A program made the translations under genes and the position numbers. The notes beneath the pieces were generated by a model. It worked only from the letters and a program-made list of their open reading frames with translations. It was not told the DNA's origin and did no database searches. A stretch of 64,000 bases of DNA from a virus, in the IMG/VR virus record IMGVR_UViG_3300028025_003409, positions 1 through 64,000 of that record, one strand, 5' to 3'. Positions 21,001-28,317 of the stretch are shown in pieces (the stretch's first letter is position 1; every line of letters begins with the position of its first letter).

Positions 21001-21601
21001 GGCGACCTGCCCACTGAGTGTTCTTACCAAAATTTAGAAGTTGAGTAGAGCCTTGCTTGAGAAGTTGATTAAGGAACTGCTGTCTTTGAGCAGCCATTTG
21101 TGTTCTTGTTGCGTAGTCAGCGTACTGACCATTTACCATCTTAAGATGTTTTGGAACTACCTGCAAAACCTTGACAAATTCGCCACTAGCATTTGTTAGT
21201 TGAACGTATTGAGTTTGTAGAGTTTTAACTCTATCCTTCATTGCTCTCTTTAAAACATCTTTTTCTTGTGCAAAAAGACCTTTTAAGGTTTTGCTATTTA
21301 GTGTGGCAGCAGCAGCGGTATACCTAAAGTACTGACCCATGCTCAACTTGTTCTTTTCTAGAGCATTAGTAAATGATGTAGTGCTTGTAGCAATTGTCTT
21401 TTGTGATGCCACAAACTTTCCAGTCGAATTAATAGACTGGATAAGTTGTGAGTTTAAACCTTTTTGTGCATTTGCTGCAGCAACATTGCCTTCTGTTAAG
21501 GCTTGATTGAATTTACTAAGTCCAGCCTGAAGCCTTCTTAGTTGAGCGAGAGCATCACTAGTGTCAAAATGTATACCAATATTAGCATTTACATCAGACA
21601 C
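12050..21601 (-). CDS. Tail tape measure protein
   Basis: 3183 residues, the largest gene. The first 600 residues carry the phage tape-measure core (MAAKAAAMGLTGADLQAQVTN, GGINASEGANALKSGLAS), then two hydrophobic stretches, at about 540-590 and 1520-1570. Long Ala/Lys/Glu coiled coils follow. The C-terminus has the common GGSDTVPAMLTPGEFVM motif. Low-complexity linkers GADDPGADDPGADP and (GST)n lie at about 2920-2990. Using the rule of about 0.15 nm per residue, the tail would be near 480 nm. It sets tail length and may help DNA entry. Confidence 0.96.
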   Translation of the reverse strand: MSDVNANIGIHFDTSDALAQLRRLQAGLSKFNQALTEGNVAAANAQKGLNSQLIQSINSTGKFVASQKTIATSTTSFTNALEKNKLSMGQYFRYTAAAATLNSKTLKGLFAQEKDVLKRAMKDRVKTLQTQYVQLTNASGEFVKVLQVVPKHLKMVNGQYADYATRTQMAAQRQQFLNQLLKQGSTQLLNFGKNTQWAGRQLMVGLTIPLSILGSTAAKVFREMEEATVRFTRVYGDMTTTVGDTDKAVAEIQLLAKEFTKFGIAAKDTMEMAAKAAAMGLTGADLQAQVTNATRLAVLGQVEQQQALETTISLQNAFGISADQLAAKINYLNAVENQTVLSIEDLTIAIPKAGPVVKQLGGSVEDLAFFMTAMKEGGINASEGANALKSGLASMINPSKKASEFLAGLGINIKGIVNANAGDLKATIIGFSRALDTLDPLNRARAIEQMFGKFQFARLSTLFQNVSKDGSQASRALGLAGASVEELAILSERELGKVENAVGVKFQKQLENLKIQLMPIGKAFLEAITPVVQFAAKMLEKFNNLSDGTKKFVVGFVGVIGGIAPVVLMTVGLVANGVANLIAFFAKLRGGIAKLNGQNNVLGGGFDYLTQAETENLAQTNALHVSHTDLISTFNVEKTSVDLLAAAYQNAASQARALASGSPALFNAVPGPKGAVSGLPKFADGKVPGNESEGDSILALVAPGETIVPTALSKKYAPLLKAIMGDNLPGFIKGKRSLTADQDSFVTQTSRITPSQPGVADEMAKQLEFINKTSSENLLAYARATGRTVTDASEESLAEIRRSLVASVKEIFTTVATAAREKGKTLTVAAVKAATKKEGTAGPDSSVHEFYNPRAKQQLGSQFAHAETSSSVPIDQLSKTVTITHEKTQSDLLNIQRAIDASNKKNGTNVPMPTASPVSGFGYSLQGQVNKAMADGAPEIENFKGEKGRTVSTVDAFLEDFQDKGVTKWADSVKIGGGNFERLSGAIKEYDDRLLSAVQEWKQNNPGKTFTDADFQSIEQTVRTQVAGIDTELGQVLAKAKEVVTGIRLHMTQEQRDIANADAVARGEKNSKGVAYSAENPKYDEGRSTYQAGGTERRTPEGLGRFSETVSDDLTEAETIAETKSPSKRTERLGVNIGEGLRIGLERKTKEVKSQADQLAEASIPKVDTANQAKYDALKNDPEQRQIQKSIDRHYRDKFGSKKVSVPTASESTETSLTVDVDPKALMSDMSAVKAARQKAKQLEKEAADAEAAAAKIRTEAAKWEEIAAREKGKNMQTAENAKDLKKLADEAEIRAAEARIKAADAELAAAELEGKTLVISDEDVKTPGKVQKIQDDVQEEIVSGTQEQGDGLRRIVEGTEDTVDSTVLVADKTDELATVIGEGIPVQTDNLDNVITTANLNDAIVGATGDIHGSTIDTAMSQEDINELQEQEKFLREQLNSNLAKQNSALAAGSDLSQTGKKRYTEKQALAEAYGDGTAENPGYTMDKNGHLLFDPELDENGKKQPTTMTEKQIKKKKRGMRREKVSKYSGKATGALGVATMAAGALGAPPQVTAALGTATTVAQFAPMLAGMGPVGWAAAGIMAVGAGAYMLNKHFGDMAKAAGKFAIQTSATRESMKKMGELTGKVGASQIMDRRRQGSQYNKYNESYKTPSTFGKKFMSSDLGKEAKKTFKENIEKFGDQKAVDDLALKLATQVADGVLTGDQADSIAQALGISLGKQSVGVQVIGQMKTMIGPNGENLKKEPVKARLLLLANARNRSMKASKSAESKDTSFTQRRKDIAALAAYNINNVEMASMLADQVAIEYETQKKKLEAEIASTTNLEKKLKLQTQLGILKDKEKVDTEVMNNAIVNEIFAAQADFKKNYSSLSFGTGAEKEDAFFDSSRAVVQNAYKGTGQEKASEDFLNRTEAFGDLGSTDKETGLFKSNGLEGQFQAQELQATMELLVGGKVLSPDEANSMLDLFGSRLGELTQVLTLSIKEHGTGKTKELFNMFTQFKDKDLGADLVRYVVLNKKDPAKFDAIMETISNIKSLDGLSIDMELLLKGGGPVLEEIARRVEAIEGIKADIEKQDKQDKKDKKKPKTEEESANDVLDRASKADSASKNAFDALRNDPVAMAEFVKMSRESQIEYVQDLVITYAQQNTITDDQLKAQRDAWVNLQLMTSEDTRMLDSRSKEYIAAKAEFERLYGLKTSGQRSVDLLPRVVPDPIVVNDGTGDGDGTKKERDATYDELNKRLRNVRNSAIDAAGGLKELQRAIAATGSKAIGNKFKGLEQQLINMGQTSQFTDYLSGLDTKELKKFAYTATAADVKKKKGKQKYTQVDPETGKMVTKYQKFKAGDTVLTQTGRDMEQGYKKAIIGDYNKEQLKSVTLAKQEIAARGKLLALGFDEVDIKTMLADENYKTLIATGKVTKQELETNAALTKQQRIRNQINGAVAGQKDLQKITANQKRIPEVVAMMQQGGMSAEAIRAAISDPEMLDTLINGMDNFSTLAKDAQDEFNHLLSQINEIPERKIIEIVFTQTKEEKNIKAADAALEMLDVYKEIDENTLKNKEGNTFAGLQVMIEDLNNDAKIAQNAINQTQSQIDTMQKEVDADQRAIETNFTRPIEKKQRDIEKLTRSAELNFTRPIQALQERSAVLSHDLEVMNKAAEAINEKYDKQQEALTKVAEINQQIINQQQQQLGLADALSQGDISAAAKAVQDIRSTNAANYATSAQDALQKARENEVGGLRGGVSGKSQKEIEAEQWDISQKTYDLELKKAAVDKEILGIQDSIYALEQLKIAATDAIQVKTDAIAKITFGTLLDQQNDLKAIQDKILPLQTQSDLLAKLIKANDSNRIIGEKTRKDWELTKKEAEALQKLAAGDLALAIAAASTESAKMKGSWEKIREAYDAIKTKSIQITEYINRVYSPMPAGADDPGADDPGADPDAAKAARDAAIAAALRKLTSGQAMTDEERALLGMGPNPKPGNGSTGSTGSTGSTGNSTSGTGNSNTTTTAASADAARAAAEAKAAAAAKAAAQAKIDAANANNRKLLAELQARAAAIPKSRTKPGTGMYLGSMFIPPVTQRLVAGTGVVVNGRLVDPVYKYSGGMIGMRPGGSDTVPAMLTPGEFVMSRYAVNTHGTDKMKAINSGASVGDSVYNYNLSVNVKSDANPNEIAKTIMAQIKQIDSQRMRGTRI
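12645..12683 (-). repeat. 9-bp tandem repeat in the tape measure gene (Gly-Ser-Thr linker)
   Basis: About four perfect copies of CTGCCAGTG encode a Gly-Ser-Thr linker. Just upstream in protein order, around 12815-12852, a second short repeat encodes GADDP units. Such exact DNA repeats can expand or contract by slippage and so change tail protein length. Confidence 0.85.
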
Positions 21602-21629
21602 TGTTCATGACACCCCTATTCATTTTTTA

Positions 21630-21941
21630 TTATTTTGATGTAAGCAATGCTGTAGGATCTGTAAGTTGGATACCAGATGCTGCATCGATTACTGCGTATA
21701 CTGTAGGCAAGTCGATATTATCTTCTAATTGCTCACGAGTAACTTCTTCCTTTACGTACTGCTTAAATGCAATTTCAACACAGTCTAGAAGTACGTTCAT
21801 TGACTCATCGTTATTGTCTGACACATCTGAAAGTTCCTGGAACCTCTTCATAAAAGGCTTAAGCAAAGAAATCTTTAGCGGTCTAACATCAATGGTTGTG
21901 CCATCGATGAGAGTAATCTTTTTAGTTGTTTGTTCTGACAT
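21630..21941 (-). CDS. Short tail assembly chaperone, paralogue of the upstream gene
   Basis: 103 residues from the ATG at 21941, which has a GGAGGAAAG ribosome site; an earlier in-frame ATG at 21953 has none. The N-terminal half (ITLIDGTTIDVRPLKISLLKPFM) lines up with the upstream 227-residue chaperone (IYLVDGTELEISPLKIKYLRKFM). It lies immediately before the tape measure gene. It has no C-terminal T-type segment. Tail chaperones coat the tape measure during assembly. Confidence 0.75.
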   Translation of the reverse strand: MSEQTTKKITLIDGTTIDVRPLKISLLKPFMKRFQELSDVSDNNDESMNVLLDCVEIAFKQYVKEEVTREQLEDNIDLPTVYAVIDAASGIQLTDPTALLTSK

Positions 21942-21993
21942 TCTTTCCTCCAATAGGTTTGTTAATTAATTATACCATAGCGATAGGCGTATT

Positions 21994-22677
21994 TTAGTCT
22001 ATTTTTTCGTAGTCTAGACCCATTCCAATACCAAATCCAGCACTTGATGCATTCTGACCTTGAAGAGCAAGAATATCTCTTGAGTTATTTGCTTGCCCAC
22101 GACTAAACACTCTGGCCTTCATATCTTCCCAGGCATTACTCTTTTGAGCATTCTTGTCTAGGTCGACTCCCTGCATTGCTGCCATAAATTTTTTCTTAGC
22201 GTAATCTTCTTCTCTTTTTATATTTAGTATTGCAGTTATTTCTTGCATTGACAAAGATCGTTCTAGTTCATCAAAGTCTTTCCAAATACCCAGCAAAAAA
22301 ACTTCTGACTCTAGTTTTGCCAAATCAAGATCTTCCCAAGTCGCACCAGACTTAACTGCTTGATCTTTTACACCTTCATCAGATTTTGCATCTACTTTAA
22401 TTCCTGCAGCATAATCTAATAGTCTATAGATATTTTTTAAATCTATTGCATCTTCAAAATCTTCAATTGATTTTGAAATCTTTGGCATATACTGTTTCAT
22501 GCAATTCATTCCGCAAATAGCAAGAGCAGATATAGCCTCAATGTCCCCTTTAGCGTTTCTGACACCTTCAAAGTCATTCATAAACTTTCTTAAATATTTA
22601 ATCTTAAGAGGAGATATTTCTAACTCAGTCCCGTCAACTAAATAAATAATTCCAGTGTTGTATATTTCTGTAGCCAT
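21994..22677 (-). CDS. Long tail assembly chaperone (G-T type in one frame)
   Basis: 227 residues. The N-terminal ~110 residues are the G-type domain; the C-terminal part (SLSMQEITAILNIKREEDYAKKKFMAAMQGVD) is the T-type segment usually reached by ribosomal frameshifting. Here the two are fused in one frame. The ATG is 6 bases after TATACT, so it may be leaderless. It is separated from the tail tube gene by a strong terminator-like hairpin. Confidence 0.75.
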   Translation of the reverse strand: MATEIYNTGIIYLVDGTELEISPLKIKYLRKFMNDFEGVRNAKGDIEAISALAICGMNCMKQYMPKISKSIEDFEDAIDLKNIYRLLDYAAGIKVDAKSDEGVKDQAVKSGATWEDLDLAKLESEVFLLGIWKDFDELERSLSMQEITAILNIKREEDYAKKKFMAAMQGVDLDKNAQKSNAWEDMKARVFSRGQANNSRDILALQGQNASSAGFGIGMGLDYEKID

Positions 22678-22706
22678 TATACAAGTATATCAAATAGAAA
22701 CAGAAA

Positions 22707-22732
22707 AGCCCAGACTTTCAAGGGTCTGGGCT
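22707..22732 (-). terminator. Hairpin between tail tube and tail chaperone genes
   Basis: A perfect 9-bp stem, AGCCCAGAC paired with GTCTGGGCT around an 8-base loop, is followed on the minus strand by CTTTTCTGTTT. It can end or attenuate transcripts from the highly expressed tail tube gene. Confidence 0.8.
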
Positions 22733-22751
22733 AATCTTATATTTAGTTGTA

Positions 22752-23375
22752 TTATGCGCCAACGCCAACAGTACGATCTACGATCTTACCGTATGATGCA
22801 TTGTCGTTTGGAAGAAGACGGAATGATACTTCGAACATTGTCGCTTCGTCACGCTTTGCTGATACTGATACGCTCTCAATTGAAAGTGCACGGTATGCAA
22901 CGTAGACACGCTCAATATTTTCTGTAGCGTCTCCAGTTCCTGGACCAACTGCAACCAAACCACGCTCTACTGGCACATCGCCAATATCGCCTGCTGAAAG
23001 ATTAAGTGTTGGGTTTCCTGCTGTTGTTGCTAGAGATGAATCCTTACCTGCTAATGCAAATAGGAGATTCTCTAGTGTTGATTCTGCGAATGTAGTATTT
23101 AGGTTTACCTGCATGCCTTGCTTAAACAACTTAGCAACGTCAAGAACCTGATCTACTGCAACTTCACCGAAATCTGGCTGGAATTGAATTTCCAAACCAT
23201 TCATTGTGTATCCAACATTACGAAATTCTGGAGTTTCACCTGCAAGGGTTTCCTTGTATGATGTTCCTGATACGTATGCTGGTAGTGCTGCATCTGTTAG
23301 TGCGCCATCTTCGTATGTGAAGAGTGCTGCTGCTCCAACGATAATATCGTTAGAACTACCACGTGTATATGCCAT
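22752..23375 (-). CDS. Major tail (tube) protein
   Basis: 207 residues from the ATG at 23375. The GAGGTG ribosome site overlaps an in-frame GTG at 23384, which therefore is not the likely start. Position after the tail terminator-like gene and before the chaperones, and beta-rich content with acidic loops, fit the tube subunit. A TGATATAAT promoter box lies near 23427, followed by an ATG-started six-codon reading frame that ends before the ribosome site. The strong ribosome site and the following hairpin fit high expression. Confidence 0.82.
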   Translation of the reverse strand: MAYTRGSSNDIIVGAAALFTYEDGALTDAALPAYVSGTSYKETLAGETPEFRNVGYTMNGLEIQFQPDFGEVAVDQVLDVAKLFKQGMQVNLNTTFAESTLENLLFALAGKDSSLATTAGNPTLNLSAGDIGDVPVERGLVAVGPGTGDATENIERVYVAYRALSIESVSVSAKRDEATMFEVSFRLLPNDNASYGKIVDRTVGVGA

Positions 23376-23445
23376 GTATTTCACCTCTTTTTTCTTTATG
23401 TAGATTAAAGGGCTTGTTTCCTCATGATAATTATATCATCCCTTT

Positions 23446-23997
23446 TTAGGGGGCTATTGACTCAATAATGTCTTGCATCTGGTGGTAGTCGTAGTCTATG
23501 ATTATCTTGTTACCGCCGTAAGTTCGTGCTGTTCCAAAATCGACAATATCTCTAACTTCTTCTAGTTGATATATCTTAAAGTTATGGAAGTAGAACTTAC
23601 AGGTCATGCCACCAATTGGTTCGTGGTTTCTAGCCCATATGTTTATGTCTTCAGCAGTCTCGTCTCCACGATCCATGAGCCTTAGAACTGCTTCTTGAAC
23701 CTCTATCATGCTTTCTGTTACATTGTTTTGAGTAGCATAGAAATAATATAAAAGTTGTTCACACTTGATGTGTGGGAAGGGAGATCTTCTCATTCTAATT
23801 AATCTATCATACACTGCAACGACTCCTTGATATGAGGCTCTTTCATCATTGATAGTAACCCACTGATCTGTTAAATCATCTAATGTGTTTGGGAGCGTAG
23901 GGAAAAATGGTATAGCAATCTCTGCACCTGCATAAATTTTTTCCTGCAAATACTTATTTATCCATAGACCTGGAGTGTTCAATGTTGATGTTGACAT
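23446..23997 (-). CDS. Tail terminator-like protein
   Basis: 183 residues. Order (connector, stopper, gp10-like, this gene, tail tube) matches the tail terminator position in siphoviruses. It contains a central YYFYATQNNVTE helix-strand and ends in an acidic patch. It would cap the finished tail and dock it to the head. The call rests mainly on gene order. Confidence 0.6.
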   Translation of the reverse strand: MSTSTLNTPGLWINKYLQEKIYAGAEIAIPFFPTLPNTLDDLTDQWVTINDERASYQGVVAVYDRLIRMRRSPFPHIKCEQLLYYFYATQNNVTESMIEVQEAVLRLMDRGDETAEDINIWARNHEPIGGMTCKFYFHNFKIYQLEEVRDIVDFGTARTYGGNKIIIDYDYHQMQDIIESIAP

Positions 23998-24671
23998 TAT
24001 GATATCATCCCCGCACTTGCTACCCAGCGAGATCCAACAGACATTCCCTTTGATCTACCAGCCTTTTTGCCAGCAGCCAAGTTTCTCTTATATACTGTTG
24101 GATTAGCAAAATGTTTGTCAATACCACTTGATCTTAAAAATGCTTGAGTAAAATATCTTCCAAAGAACATATCCCATACATTCTCAAACTGTCCCTGTGT
24201 ATTTCCTCCAGGGTTTTCAACTAATACTGGTCTCTTTGTATACACAACTTGTCCGCCAACCTCAAACCTTAAAGTCTCTCCATTAATTGGCTTAATAACA
24301 ACTGGCTGCCCTAGTTCCATAACTTTTGCTTTGTTTTCAAAAGGAACTCTAGAACCATCCTGAATAGTTCTTGACTGCTTAAAGTCTGACATAAACGATA
24401 GACCAAGATTACTTATAGTAAATTTAATATCAAACAGTCTTGCTGAGGAACTTCCTGATTGACCCCATTCATAAACATGATGAAGTGTATCGTAACCTAC
24501 TCTTGCGTTTGCATCAATAAACTGTGACGCTTGCTCTGCTACTGTTGGACCAACATTCTTAAAGAAAGCAGTCTTACCAGCCTGCACTCCATCTACAAAG
24601 CCAAAAGAATATTCCATAATGTTTTCCATGTCTTTACGAAACTTTACACTATCCATTCTTACTTTAATCAT
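23997..24671 (-). CDS. HK97 gp10-like tail completion protein
   Basis: 224 residues with a basic C-terminal region (RNLAAGKKAGRSKGMSVG). It lies between the stopper-like and tail terminator-like genes, where HK97 gp10-family proteins are found. Its start overlaps the end of the upstream gene by 4 bases. Assignment is by position and general features. Confidence 0.55.
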   Translation of the reverse strand: MIKVRMDSVKFRKDMENIMEYSFGFVDGVQAGKTAFFKNVGPTVAEQASQFIDANARVGYDTLHHVYEWGQSGSSSARLFDIKFTISNLGLSFMSDFKQSRTIQDGSRVPFENKAKVMELGQPVVIKPINGETLRFEVGGQVVYTKRPVLVENPGGNTQGQFENVWDMFFGRYFTQAFLRSSGIDKHFANPTVYKRNLAAGKKAGRSKGMSVGSRWVASAGMIS

Positions 24672-25114
24672 ACATCTACCGCCTGATTCTCAGATCTACG
24701 GATTACAAGATTGTAATATTCGATACCGCCGAATGGTCCTACGAATGGCTCCTGTGTAGCAATTTCGAATATAGTGGACTTGCCTGCTCTTGGTCCTGCT
24801 GTTTCTGTATAAATATGATTGCAGTTCTTGTCACGAATATTAGTTATAAGAATATTTGTTACGGAGTTCTGTGCGTCTAAACTTGAAATTCTTATGTCTG
24901 TCTTTACTCTTCCGATAAGAGATGTCTTCTGGGTTATGTTAACATTTGGTGTTACTTCTTCTTTACCAGCGCCACCTACTGAGTTAAAGTTACCAGCAAT
25001 AGTTTTATCTAATATCCAAGTCTTTTTGACATTACCGTAAACACCCTGATCAACGACTGGGTAATATACATCTGCTTGCATTGGGAAGATGAAGTCTGGC
25101 TCTTCGCATATCAT
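24668..25114 (-). CDS. Head-tail stopper-like protein
   Basis: 148 residues, beta-rich, with a short FIFPMQADVYYPVVDQGVYG start common in head-closure (stopper) proteins that write out a small beta barrel. It follows the connector gene directly (TAATG overlap). It would seal the filled head until tail joining. The call rests on order and fold pattern. Confidence 0.55.
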   Translation of the reverse strand: MICEEPDFIFPMQADVYYPVVDQGVYGNVKKTWILDKTIAGNFNSVGGAGKEEVTPNVNITQKTSLIGRVKTDIRISSLDAQNSVTNILITNIRDKNCNHIYTETAGPRAGKSTIFEIATQEPFVGPFGGIEYYNLVIRRSENQAVDV

Positions 25115-26028
25115 TAAATTATCCCTGGCTTGGTAATAGTCTTAACATACTTCTCCAGTATCTTATCTACCAAGAAGTTACCAGTACCGTTGAACATTGT
25201 CTTATCAAACTGAATTCTAAATTGATCTGTATTATATGCAGTTACATATCTCTTGTAGTAGTCTAACTTACCGCACTTAAGATCTTCAATTAAAAGTTTT
25301 GATGCATACTCAATGTCTGCAGGAACTGTTAAGTATCCTTGATCTACTACAATTGTATAATCATAGTTTGATGGAAACCCTGTTCCTTCGTATCCGTAGT
25401 ATCCAAGATCTCCTCTTCCAGCAATGAGGTTTGGACCTGTTGACTCATATCTATTTAGTTGTCCAGGATAAACTTTTTGAATTGCAGTCTTGTCTGCTGT
25501 TATTACATATTCGTATTTGTTTGTATTTGGAGTCGATCTGTCATAGACCAGTTCGTTATTCTCATATACCTTAAATACTCTGTAGGCTTTGTCCCATAAA
25601 GAAAAATAGTCTGAACCATTTCCAGTGCCTACGATTGTAATCTTTTTATTGTAAAAACCTTCTGCTACGAATGTATCAATAATTGATCTTGCCACTAACT
25701 CTAAAACTGTGTACTCTGAAATATCTGATGCTGTTGTTCCTAATGTGTTTGGGTCTACATATGGTCTAATTAGTTCGTAGTATTCTTCGTGAATTAATTC
25801 TTCACCCTCGCTAATTGTAAAAATCTCAACTCTGTAGTTGTTGTCGTATCTTCCAGGAAGTTGAATATTAATATTATCTCCTGTAGACCATTCTAAAAAT
25901 TCTAAAACCTCTACTGAAAGGTCCGCCATATCTGTTACTCTTGCATAGATATCTGCATCGCTGTATCCTGAAGGAACAACAAAATTTACTATGATGTCAT
26001 CATATGGCGGAACTCTCAATATCTCCAT
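25114..26028 (-). CDS. Head-tail connector / neck protein
   Basis: 304 residues: a beta-rich N-terminal half and a C-terminal helical segment (ADIEYASKLLIEDLKCGKLDYYKRYV) like gp6/gp15-type adaptor proteins. It lies just downstream of the capsid block. It would form the ring beneath the portal. The N-terminal domain is an addition compared with short adaptors of about 100 residues. Confidence 0.55.
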   Translation of the reverse strand: MEILRVPPYDDIIVNFVVPSGYSDADIYARVTDMADLSVEVLEFLEWSTGDNINIQLPGRYDNNYRVEIFTISEGEELIHEEYYELIRPYVDPNTLGTTASDISEYTVLELVARSIIDTFVAEGFYNKKITIVGTGNGSDYFSLWDKAYRVFKVYENNELVYDRSTPNTNKYEYVITADKTAIQKVYPGQLNRYESTGPNLIAGRGDLGYYGYEGTGFPSNYDYTIVVDQGYLTVPADIEYASKLLIEDLKCGKLDYYKRYVTAYNTDQFRIQFDKTMFNGTGNFLVDKILEKYVKTITKPGII

Positions 26029-26031
26029 GAA

Positions 26032-26466
26032 TTACTTACCGAATTCCTTGGCAACTTCTTCTGGGCTTGCTGAGCGTATGTGCGAACGAGTTAGCCACTT
26101 TTCTGCTGCATCCTTTTCAACAATGTTATAGCCACGGTATACCTTACCTACTTCTGGCCATGTAACATTCTTTGTTGAGTAAATCGCAACTGTTTCTTTC
26201 TTTTCTTCTGGCTTTGCGCTCTTCTTTCTTGGAGAAGCCTTTGCTGCTGTAGTAGCACCAATGACTCCGTCTGCTACTGATCCAAGTGCCTGAACTTCTT
26301 CAGGTGCCTCGTATGCAGGCGCTTCAACTACTGCCTGAACAGGCTCTTCTACAACTGGAGTTTCTACAATAGTTTCTTCAACTGGCTCTTCGACAACTGG
26401 TGCCTCGTAAACTGGTGCTTCAAATACTGTTTCTTCTTCAATTGGATTATTATTCATATTTTCCAT
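26032..26466 (-). CDS. Pro/Glu-rich protein next to the capsid gene
   Basis: 144 residues. The first 60 residues are repeats of EAPVYEAPVVEEPVEE type, disordered and acidic; a short basic stretch (SPRKKSAKPEEKK) links to a compact C-terminal domain (VTWPEVGKVYRGYNIVEKDAAEKWL). The ATG has an AAGGAGG ribosome site. Position suggests a capsid-associated decoration or assembly protein. The function is not certain. Confidence 0.6.
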   Translation of the reverse strand: MENMNNNPIEEETVFEAPVYEAPVVEEPVEETIVETPVVEEPVQAVVEAPAYEAPEEVQALGSVADGVIGATTAAKASPRKKSAKPEEKKETVAIYSTKNVTWPEVGKVYRGYNIVEKDAAEKWLTRSHIRSASPEEVAKEFGK

Positions 26467-26505
26467 GATTCCTCCTTGTTAGTATTATATCATTATAAAT
26501 TTATA

Positions 26506-26538
26506 AGGGGAGTAGGAGAACTAACTCCCACTCCCCCT
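26506..26538. terminator. Stem-loop after the major capsid gene
   Basis: AGGGGAGTAGGAG pairs with CTCCCACTCCCCCT with a 6-base loop. No long T run follows on the minus strand, so it is more likely an attenuator or RNA-stabilising hairpin than a full terminator. Confidence 0.6.
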
Positions 26539-26556
26539 AAATTTTACTGTTACAGA

Positions 26557-27702
26557 TTATGCATCTGATGCAGCGTCAGCGTATGCGATAGCATCTTGCT
26601 CTTCCCATTGAATACCGAAGCGAACGAAGACTGTGTATTCTACAGTATCCTTCTTTGGCTTGTATTCACGGTTTACAGTGATATCACGCTGGAAGCCCCA
26701 TACACGGTTCTGTGGGAATGTCAAGTCGACATATCCTGCAGGGTAGTAAGGAACTTCTTGTACGTCGATTCCTAGGACACGAGTTGTACGTGCTCCACCG
26801 AATGTCTGTGCTCCACCGTCAAGATATGCTTGACGATTTGTTGGAGTACCGCCAGCCTGAGAAGCGAATGCTTCTGCGACTGCGTCTGCTAGAGTACCGT
26901 TATTCTTAACGATTCCCTGGAATGCGTCTGTACCAGCATAGAACTTCAAGTTAGACTTGATAGCACGATACTTACGTGGCATTGCAAGGATGATGTTCTG
27001 CATTACATCTGTTGTCCAGGCGTTATTAGCGACTGTTACAACTGACTCATGAGCATCTCCGTCTGTCTTTACACGGTTTACGAATCCGTCCATAATTGAA
27101 AGGAATGAACCAGTTGCTCCATCGCCGTTGATTGCAAGGTCTTCGATATCATTACCGAAAGCGTTTGTCATCAAGCGTACAATGTGATCTTCTAGTGCTG
27201 CACCTTCGATATTATCTTCTAGTGATTCTGCAGATACTTCCCAGTCAAGACGAATCTTCTTTGTAGTCAATTCAACCTTTGAGAATGTTGCACCTGCGTT
27301 TGTGTAATCGCCAACTGCTTGCGCTGCTGCACGGATTACACGCTCTCCGACGTTTACCTTTTCGAGTTCCATTGTATTGGCTCTCATAGTAACGCGACGG
27401 CCATCTTTGGCGAGGATTGTAGCATCCCACACGTAGTCGATAAAACGACGTGCTTGCTCTGGGCGGAGAATTCCGCTGCCAGCCTCACCTGAAGGATTTA
27501 CTGCATTTGGTCCAGAGTTAACACCTGATAGGGCTGTTGGGATATTTCCCAATACACCACCATCGGTATAATTACCTGGTACGTTTGAACCTGCATCTGA
27601 TCCAGATGCGAATGCGCCCTGACCCTGATAGAGTCCTGGTGCTGTTCCACCAAGGTTACCTGAGGTACCTGGCTGGTTCTTTTCTATATTTTGTTCCGAC
27701 AT
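26557..27702 (-). CDS. Major capsid protein (HK97 fold)
   Basis: 381 residues. The gene lies directly after the protease-scaffold gene. The first 80 residues are Gly/Ser/Asn-rich and probably flexible. The rest shows the HK97 P- and A-domain style pattern (RRFIDYVWDATILAKDGRRVTMRAN, ITVNREYKPKKDTVEYTVFVRFGIQWEEQDAIAYAD, quoted only in part here). It follows the ribosome site AGGAGGTGAC. It forms the icosahedral shell. Confidence 0.88.
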   Translation of the reverse strand: MSEQNIEKNQPGTSGNLGGTAPGLYQGQGAFASGSDAGSNVPGNYTDGGVLGNIPTALSGVNSGPNAVNPSGEAGSGILRPEQARRFIDYVWDATILAKDGRRVTMRANTMELEKVNVGERVIRAAAQAVGDYTNAGATFSKVELTTKKIRLDWEVSAESLEDNIEGAALEDHIVRLMTNAFGNDIEDLAINGDGATGSFLSIMDGFVNRVKTDGDAHESVVTVANNAWTTDVMQNIILAMPRKYRAIKSNLKFYAGTDAFQGIVKNNGTLADAVAEAFASQAGGTPTNRQAYLDGGAQTFGGARTTRVLGIDVQEVPYYPAGYVDLTFPQNRVWGFQRDITVNREYKPKKDTVEYTVFVRFGIQWEEQDAIAYADAASDA

Positions 27703-27723
27703 ATTGTCACCTCCTGTGATTTT

Positions 27724-28317
27724 CTAACTTAATAGATCGGCTGTTTTGAGGAAACTACCGCCCCATAGGGATTTTTCAACCATTTCAGGTTGATCCTGTA
27801 CAATCTCGCCGAGATCGCCAGACTTTCGGAAAGCAGTATCGGCTTCCACAGCGTCAACTCTCTTTCCAAACTTATCAAATTCATTCTTTGCTGCAGCAAT
27901 ATCTTTTGCTACTTCTGTGAATGACTCTTTTACTACTTCAATGTCAACCTTTGAAGACTTAAGCATTTCTACTTCTGCCTGCAAAGACTTAACTGTTAAT
28001 ACTAGATCGCTAAAGGCTTTTTCAAGATCGTCATTTGTTTCTGTGACTGACTCTTGAATTACTTCATCTGACTTTGGAGCCATAGGCTTTTTCTTAGCCT
28101 CTGCCTCTTCATCGGCTGGAGTTTCTGCAGCATCTTCTTCAGTATCTTCTTCTTCAGCGACTGGTGCTTTCGCAGCCTTCTCTGTTTCAGTTTCTTCTAC
28201 TGCAGTTTCTACTGCATCTGCTTTCACATCTGCCTCTGGAGCGACCTCTGACTTTGTTACTTCTACTGATGCTTCTGTTTCAATAACTTCTGCAACTGCT
28301 TCTGTGTTTTCTGTCAT
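27724..28317 (-). CDS. Nested scaffolding protein from an internal start
   Basis: Inside the protease frame, the ATG at 28317 (MTENTEAV) is preceded by a perfect AAGGAGGT ribosome site with 7 bases between. The product would be 197 residues: acidic Glu/Ala-rich N-terminus plus the coiled coil. This is the lambda C/Nu3 arrangement, in which a scaffold is made in excess over the protease fusion from the same frame. The ribosome site is seen directly; expression is inferred. Confidence 0.72.
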   Translation of the reverse strand: MTENTEAVAEVIETEASVEVTKSEVAPEADVKADAVETAVEETETEKAAKAPVAEEEDTEEDAAETPADEEAEAKKKPMAPKSDEVIQESVTETNDDLEKAFSDLVLTVKSLQAEVEMLKSSKVDIEVVKESFTEVAKDIAAAKNEFDKFGKRVDAVEADTAFRKSGDLGEIVQDQPEMVEKSLWGGSFLKTADLLS

